From: Anas platyrhynchos
Lineage: Eukaryota > Chordata > Aves > Anseriformes > Anatidae
Reading direction: 5' to 3'
Length of the DNA stretch: 64,000 nucleotides
Assembly (NCBI RefSeq): GCF_047663525.1
Contig: NC_092606.1
Coordinates: forward strand, 7,934,501 to 7,998,500
A program made the position numbers and the translations under genes. Numbering within the stretch: the first letter of the stretch is position 1; each line of letters opens with the position of its first letter. This document shows, piece after piece, positions 43,501 to 49,500 of the stretch. The notes under the pieces were generated by a model. The model was given only the letters and a program-made list of their open reading frames with translations, searched no databases and had not been told where the DNA came from.

Positions 43501-46500
43501 GTGATTTGGAAAATTCAGCCTCTGAAATTGCTTATGTGATCCATTATATATTATACTGCTACAAATTAGGAAAAAAGTAGTAAAAAAAAAAAAATCTCAA
43601 AGTGGAAAATTATTACAGATTATTTCACCACTACTAATCATACTTTTTTTACCTATATACATAGGAAGTGTCAGGATCAGGAAGGATGGGGAAGGTAAGG
43701 AAAGAGTAAAGCCTAAATACAAACCATTAAATTACATTAAAACATTCACATAAGTTTTTGACCGTTTTGCAAAAATAACATTCTCTTAGTTACTTCTGAG
43801 GAACAACATCCTTGTTGCCTGCTTCTGTGGCCCTGAAACTCTGTCTTTGGGAAAAGTATCTACTTGAGCTGAAGGGACAAAGATTCTGAAGCTTCAGAAA
43901 GGTCTTAGGAAGGAGCAGCTCTCCTCTGAGTGATTACAATATAGCAATCACAGATCTAACAGACTTAAAAATAACACTACTTAGAAGTCCTTAGCATATA
44001 AACTGCTTTACAAGAACCGCCTAACCAACTCTTCAGACTTTTGGTACAAAAAATAGCCTCCCAGATACAATTTTTTGCTCGATACTATTATCTAACAGCT
44101 TTCACTCTGCAAGCAAAGATATTTTAACATTGCCTGATGGCTTCAAACTGAGAGGCTGAAAACGTGTTTTAATCATTTTAGCTCTTTAACCCTTAACCTG
44201 AGTTACAGACAACGCGACAAAGGCTCAGAAGACTCTCTTACAGGCAAGAAATTAAACTACAGCTAAAACAATTTCTCTGACTGAAGGGTAAGGCCAAGAG
44301 ATCCTGCTCTAATGATCGACATTTCAACACATCGTTCTGTAACCTACCCAAACTTTCACCTTCAAAAAAGCAACGAAACAATACACCAATGGTATCTTTA
44401 TTGACTCACACATCTGACTAATGTTAGCGTTTTCCAACAGTGTTACGTAGCCAGTGATATTGCTTGGAATGTGAACATCTCGGACCTCCTGGAGACTGCT
44501 GGCATTCCTTCCCACTGCCACTGTAACTTGCTGTGGCATGTAGCTCTGGTCATTAGCTGCCACTGCAATGGACAGATGTCTCAAAACAACATCTGGTTTC
44601 ATTTTTAAACTGCAAAGCAAAGAAAAAACATTTTTTGAAAAAGATAAATCAAGCGCTTCACTTCAAGCAGAGCCTCACCCAGTTTCCACTTTTGCAAACA
44701 TAAATAAATCCACTGGGAGTTATCTAATGCTTCATAGGCATTACCAACCCTGTATCGTGATATAGGCGTTAGAAAACTTGTTGTTGGCTCAAAAGACCAT
44801 CACCTCTGATAGACAGCCCGTATAATTTTCTATTGTTCAGCTTTTCAACTGAGAATTAATTCCTCAGGAATAAAAGCGTAGTGTTAATAATGGACAAAAT
44901 TGTTTTGTTTTTAAATCTAAAAGAAACAAAAAACCCACCTAGACCAAAGAATCACTAAACACTTCTGTTTCAAGGAGCAGTAACTGTCTAGCTGGTGTCA
45001 AAGCACTTCCATTTAAGCACTAACCACAGTAATATGGGTTGGAAAGTTTAGCTAAACAACCATGTGCATCAGCATGGAAGATGCTTGGCCTTTAAAGGCT
45101 TCATTAGGCCTTTAAACTTTATGCAGAAATCCATGACATGTTTTCAAATAGATTCATCTGTCACTCAGTAATTCTCATTTTTTTTCCAGTTACTCTCCTG
45201 CTGTGAGACCTACAAAACTCAGCTGGACATTGCTGCGACACTCACCGTATCCAGTGCGAGCGAGCGCTCCCATCTGACTGCCAGAAGGACGTTGTTTCTC
45301 CATTTGTCATCTTGTCAATATCAGCGGAATTGGATGAGGTTTCTATGTGAGTATAGCACTTTGTGACAGACTTCAGTTTGTCCAGCTCCTGATTGCCATT
45401 CAAGTCACTGGGGTATTCTGAAAAAAAATAATAATAAAAGAAATCACTCCTAACATTCTTATTTTCCTTGTTTTCAAGAATCATTATACTTTTATTATAA
45501 TATCATATGAATTAACTTGGTGGCATAGGACAGAGCTCCTGGAAAAGTGTTTCTGACAGAAAACTTTTACTTCAGATGAAATCACAATAGTCCTAATTTA
45601 CCACTTGCAGTATGAAAATACCAACTTTATTTCTAGTTCTGTCTCCATCTCCTCATTTTCTTTCTGGTCTCATCAGCACTTTTTATTTTTATGCCAAAAT
45701 CCAAAAAGATGAGAGAAAAAAGTAACTTATGATGGAGAAAACCTTAATCCAGCTATTCTAGGGAAAGGACAAAGCAGACTGTTTCCCCAAGATGACTTGA
45801 TCTGTTTCAAAACAAGTGCAGAGATCTAAAAATACCATGAAATCAAGCTTCAAGAGGAAGAAAAGGATCTCTTCCTCTAGGGAAACCACCAAGAAAGTCT
45901 CATCCGAAATATAACAAAAGTTTCACTACTGCCACCCCAGAACAGTTACTTTAATACTGAACAGTCAGCTTCAGAAAACATTCATCTCCATATGGAAACT
46001 GTTTCCTGCAACTAGTAGAGATATTTGACTGGATAAAGAATAACACAAATTAGCAATTGCCATTCTGAAACAGGTCACCAGAAAGATGAGAAACACCCAA
46101 GTGTGTTACTCGGAATGCTAGGCAGTTAGGAAATCAATTTATGAGCCTCAAAAATGTAAATAAAAAAAATAAGAAGTGTGCAGATCAACTTCATAAAAAC
46201 AGAAAGTCATGACTGTTAAAGATTTAACAGTAAATAAAACTTGTTATTGTATCTGCAATCTCTTCTTCAAGCTATGGTTACACTACCATTCTGGAAAAAA
46301 AGAGAAAATGTTACATACCTCTCTCTTTTAGGAGAAGTCGATCTAAAGAATCCTTCAACACAGAAGACCGCATAGTACAGATATTGTTGAAGTACTCCAA
46401 CACCGGGTATGGGATGGCAGTACTAGAAATTCGATTCCGGTGCAAGAATCTCAATATCATCGACGCATGAAGACCAAGGCGCTCTTTTGATTCAGAAAAT

Positions 46501-49500
46501 ATATCAATGAAACCTAGAAAGAGATATTATTTCCACTTTTGTTGCAACATCTGGCTTGACCTTTCAGCAACCAGGTCATCATTTTTCCCCTTTACCTCTT
46601 ACTACCCTGTAAATTCAAATGAAGCCTGAGAGCTGATACTGGAACCATATTCCACCATATGCAGTAGCTCAAGTTTGCAACCTCTACAGCAGGACTGCAA
46701 ATAACTTGCCAGTTAATTGAAATGTCTGAAAGGGTTCAAAACAATCACCAAAAATCTTAGTTTTATACTTACTTTTCTGTCCCAAAAGTTCTAAACCCTT
46801 ACCTTGAAACATGCTGCTTGGCTGAAGAGGTGATGTATTCACATCACTTACCTTGAGCTACACTAGGCACTAGTGGATTTTGGCACTATGGATTATTCCC
46901 AAAGAGGTGCCTAATGTTTTCTACCACCTACATAAGAAATTTTAGCTTCTTACCGGTGGTATTCTGAATCACAGCATATTTAGATGTATCAAATAATACC
47001 CCATAAGTACTCTCCGCTGACTTCCTTATCAGCCAGTTCTAACACTTCTTGTCTGATCCTCTAAGGCAAATCCCCTTTAGCCACTTAGCATTAAAAGCTT
47101 GGAAGGAAAGACAGTAACTGATACTTATCCCAGAATTCAAATTCTGGAAACTGACACTTTCCAGAATATATGCTATCAAACGTGAAATATGTTTTAGCAG
47201 GATTCCAAAAGCCACATAACAATATAATGATAAAGTACATGACTCATCACCTCACAGACTCAGTGGAGGATTTATTCTTCCAGCTAGCAAGTACAAGACT
47301 ATTACCGCATTAGTTAAGTACTCCCCAGAATTTTGCAAGAAACTCTTTTCTGTCTGCGAGATAAAACTAAACAAGGACAAGAAGCTCCTCAGTCACACAG
47401 AGAAGAAAATAATGGTTACTTATGAAAGTAAGTCAGCTGGATGTATTTATAGGACATTTTTAATTTACAATTTCACTTGTCTGATACTAGGGAAGCAAGA
47501 ACAGCTCGGACTAGAGGTTTGACAAGATTAGGACAAGAAACACTATTAAAGCAGTTTATTGAAGCAGCATTCCTTATATAGAGGCAGGACTTGGGAAAAC
47601 ATTTTTGTGCCACTCTGTTCTCACCTGGAACAAGGGAACAAGCTTGCAGCTGCCTGATGACATGGCTCAGCTCCCCTTGAAGATTAGCTCCACTAGAATT
47701 CTTGAGAGCCTCCAGCATATTCTCCACATCCACGGTGCCATCTCCTTCAGCATCAAATTGTGCAAAAGCCTGAAGAGGAACAAAAAAGGGAAAATTTATT
47801 TCAGCATGATTACTTCAAGCAGAAATTCAACGTACTGCATATAAGCCTTAACAGTAAACATTAAAACACCATCAAATGAAATCAAAATAATCAGTTTTCT
47901 ACGGTATTGAGTTAATGACAATGGCAAACAGCCTGGTTGAAAATCTGCAGTCTTTAGCAAGTTTTAAGGCATTTGCACGGCCTTCCTATAAAAGTCAACT
48001 GTAGTTATACTTAGGTGGAGACAGCACGTCTTCTATACCAGTGAATCAGCACTATCCATCCACCCAGCATCTGTGACTGAGAAGGAGCTCACAAAAGAAC
48101 GTTAAAAATCTCCTCCATTACATGGCAAGTTTCTTCTAGAAGCAGTACAATCCATTACTCATTAGTGCTACACCTACCTCACTTTGAATGCGCCCATTCA
48201 AATTCTTTCAGGTTTTAAATCTTTATTTAAAAAAAGAAAGTATCCCTAGAACCAGGCTTTTAAAGTGCATTTCCTTCCATATGCTGTCCTCCTGCACTGA
48301 ATACCAGCTTCAAATAGTTTATCAAAGTATTTATGAAAACATTGGAACAAGTTAGAAGTCCGTAAGATTTCTATTCTTATTGAAGACAGATTTATAAACT
48401 TTGACCTGAATATAAATTCATATTATAAAAGGTGTGTTGAGCACCTATAAAAAGTAATTTACACAACTATTTATTTCACGTCTTTGTGGTAACAAACTTA
48501 CATGACGTTTTTATCCAGCTTAAGCCTATAAAAGAACTGAGTTCATAAACGTAAATGGTTTAAACTAGCTACTTCAGAGAACTCGTAAACCAGTGACACA
48601 CTGATATATATATATATCAGTATACATTATATATATAAACTAGCTATATTTTCACAAGTAATTTTGAAATGACCTTCTGTTCGATGCTCAAAAAAAATAT
48701 TATCCGAGGATACCCAAAGAAGAGAAGCGAAATTTCCAGAACCTTTTTTCATATAAACTGAGAATGGGCTTATAAATGAGATATAAAAACCGAAAAGAGA
48801 CATGGGTCTCCCAGCCCTGCACTTGGTATTTCATGTTCAGCTACACAGCCAGGTCAGGGTGGCCTCTGAGAAGGAGGCAGCTCACAGGTGTCAGACAGGG
48901 CGAAGCCACGGCTGCTCTTTGGGCGGAAGCTTCTGCCTGAACCTCCGTTTCGCTGGCTGGCTATCAGGCCTGATGTACCATTAAAACGCTATCCTGGAGA
49001 GAAATAATCCGAAGCGATTAGATCAAAATAAGCCTGCCAATTAACCATGACATAATTACAGCACCTTAATGAGAGCAAAGTCCTCCGGAGGTAAGAGGGC
49101 TCAGCACCGTACCGGAGTGTCCACAGCTCCAGCGGTGTGTGGGTGTGCGGAGCCGAGCAGAGCCCGGCACGTTGGTAGGCTCCTGTCACAGCCTGGCCCA
49201 TGCTAACACCCAGCCCTTCCCAAAACGTCTGGCTGGCAGAGAGGGCTGGAGCTGGCATCAGGTAGAGAGCAAACCAGACCTTTGTTTGAGGTCTACAACA
49301 CAGAGGAATTAAGTTTAACATAGCTGCTGCCCAAGCAAATCAAGGTGCAGTTTCGTACCAAGGCGCTCTTGCCACTGCCTCACTTCTGCTCCTCTTACTA
49401 GAAGAGAAACTGTAATGACTGCAGCATGAAGTGAACAGGTGAGCAAGTTTTGTGATGCTACGGGTGAAAACAAACCACAAACAAGACGAGGCTGGAGCTG

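Larger units (their letters stand above)
1510..47624 (-). other. ZZEF1: ZZEF1 introns 2-49 collectively
   Basis: Most introns here are between about 0.1 and 2 kb; the longest include those at 8833-10516, 2529-4345, 23385-24941 and 41716-43110. Apart from the CR1 fragments and simple repeats listed separately, I see no RNA gene, nested gene or intact transposon in them. The open frames present are short chance ORFs. Confidence 0.6.

Noticed and set aside
45040..45080. GGTTGGAAAG as a CR1 end
   Set aside because: Only a ten-base match without the surrounding CR1 signature.
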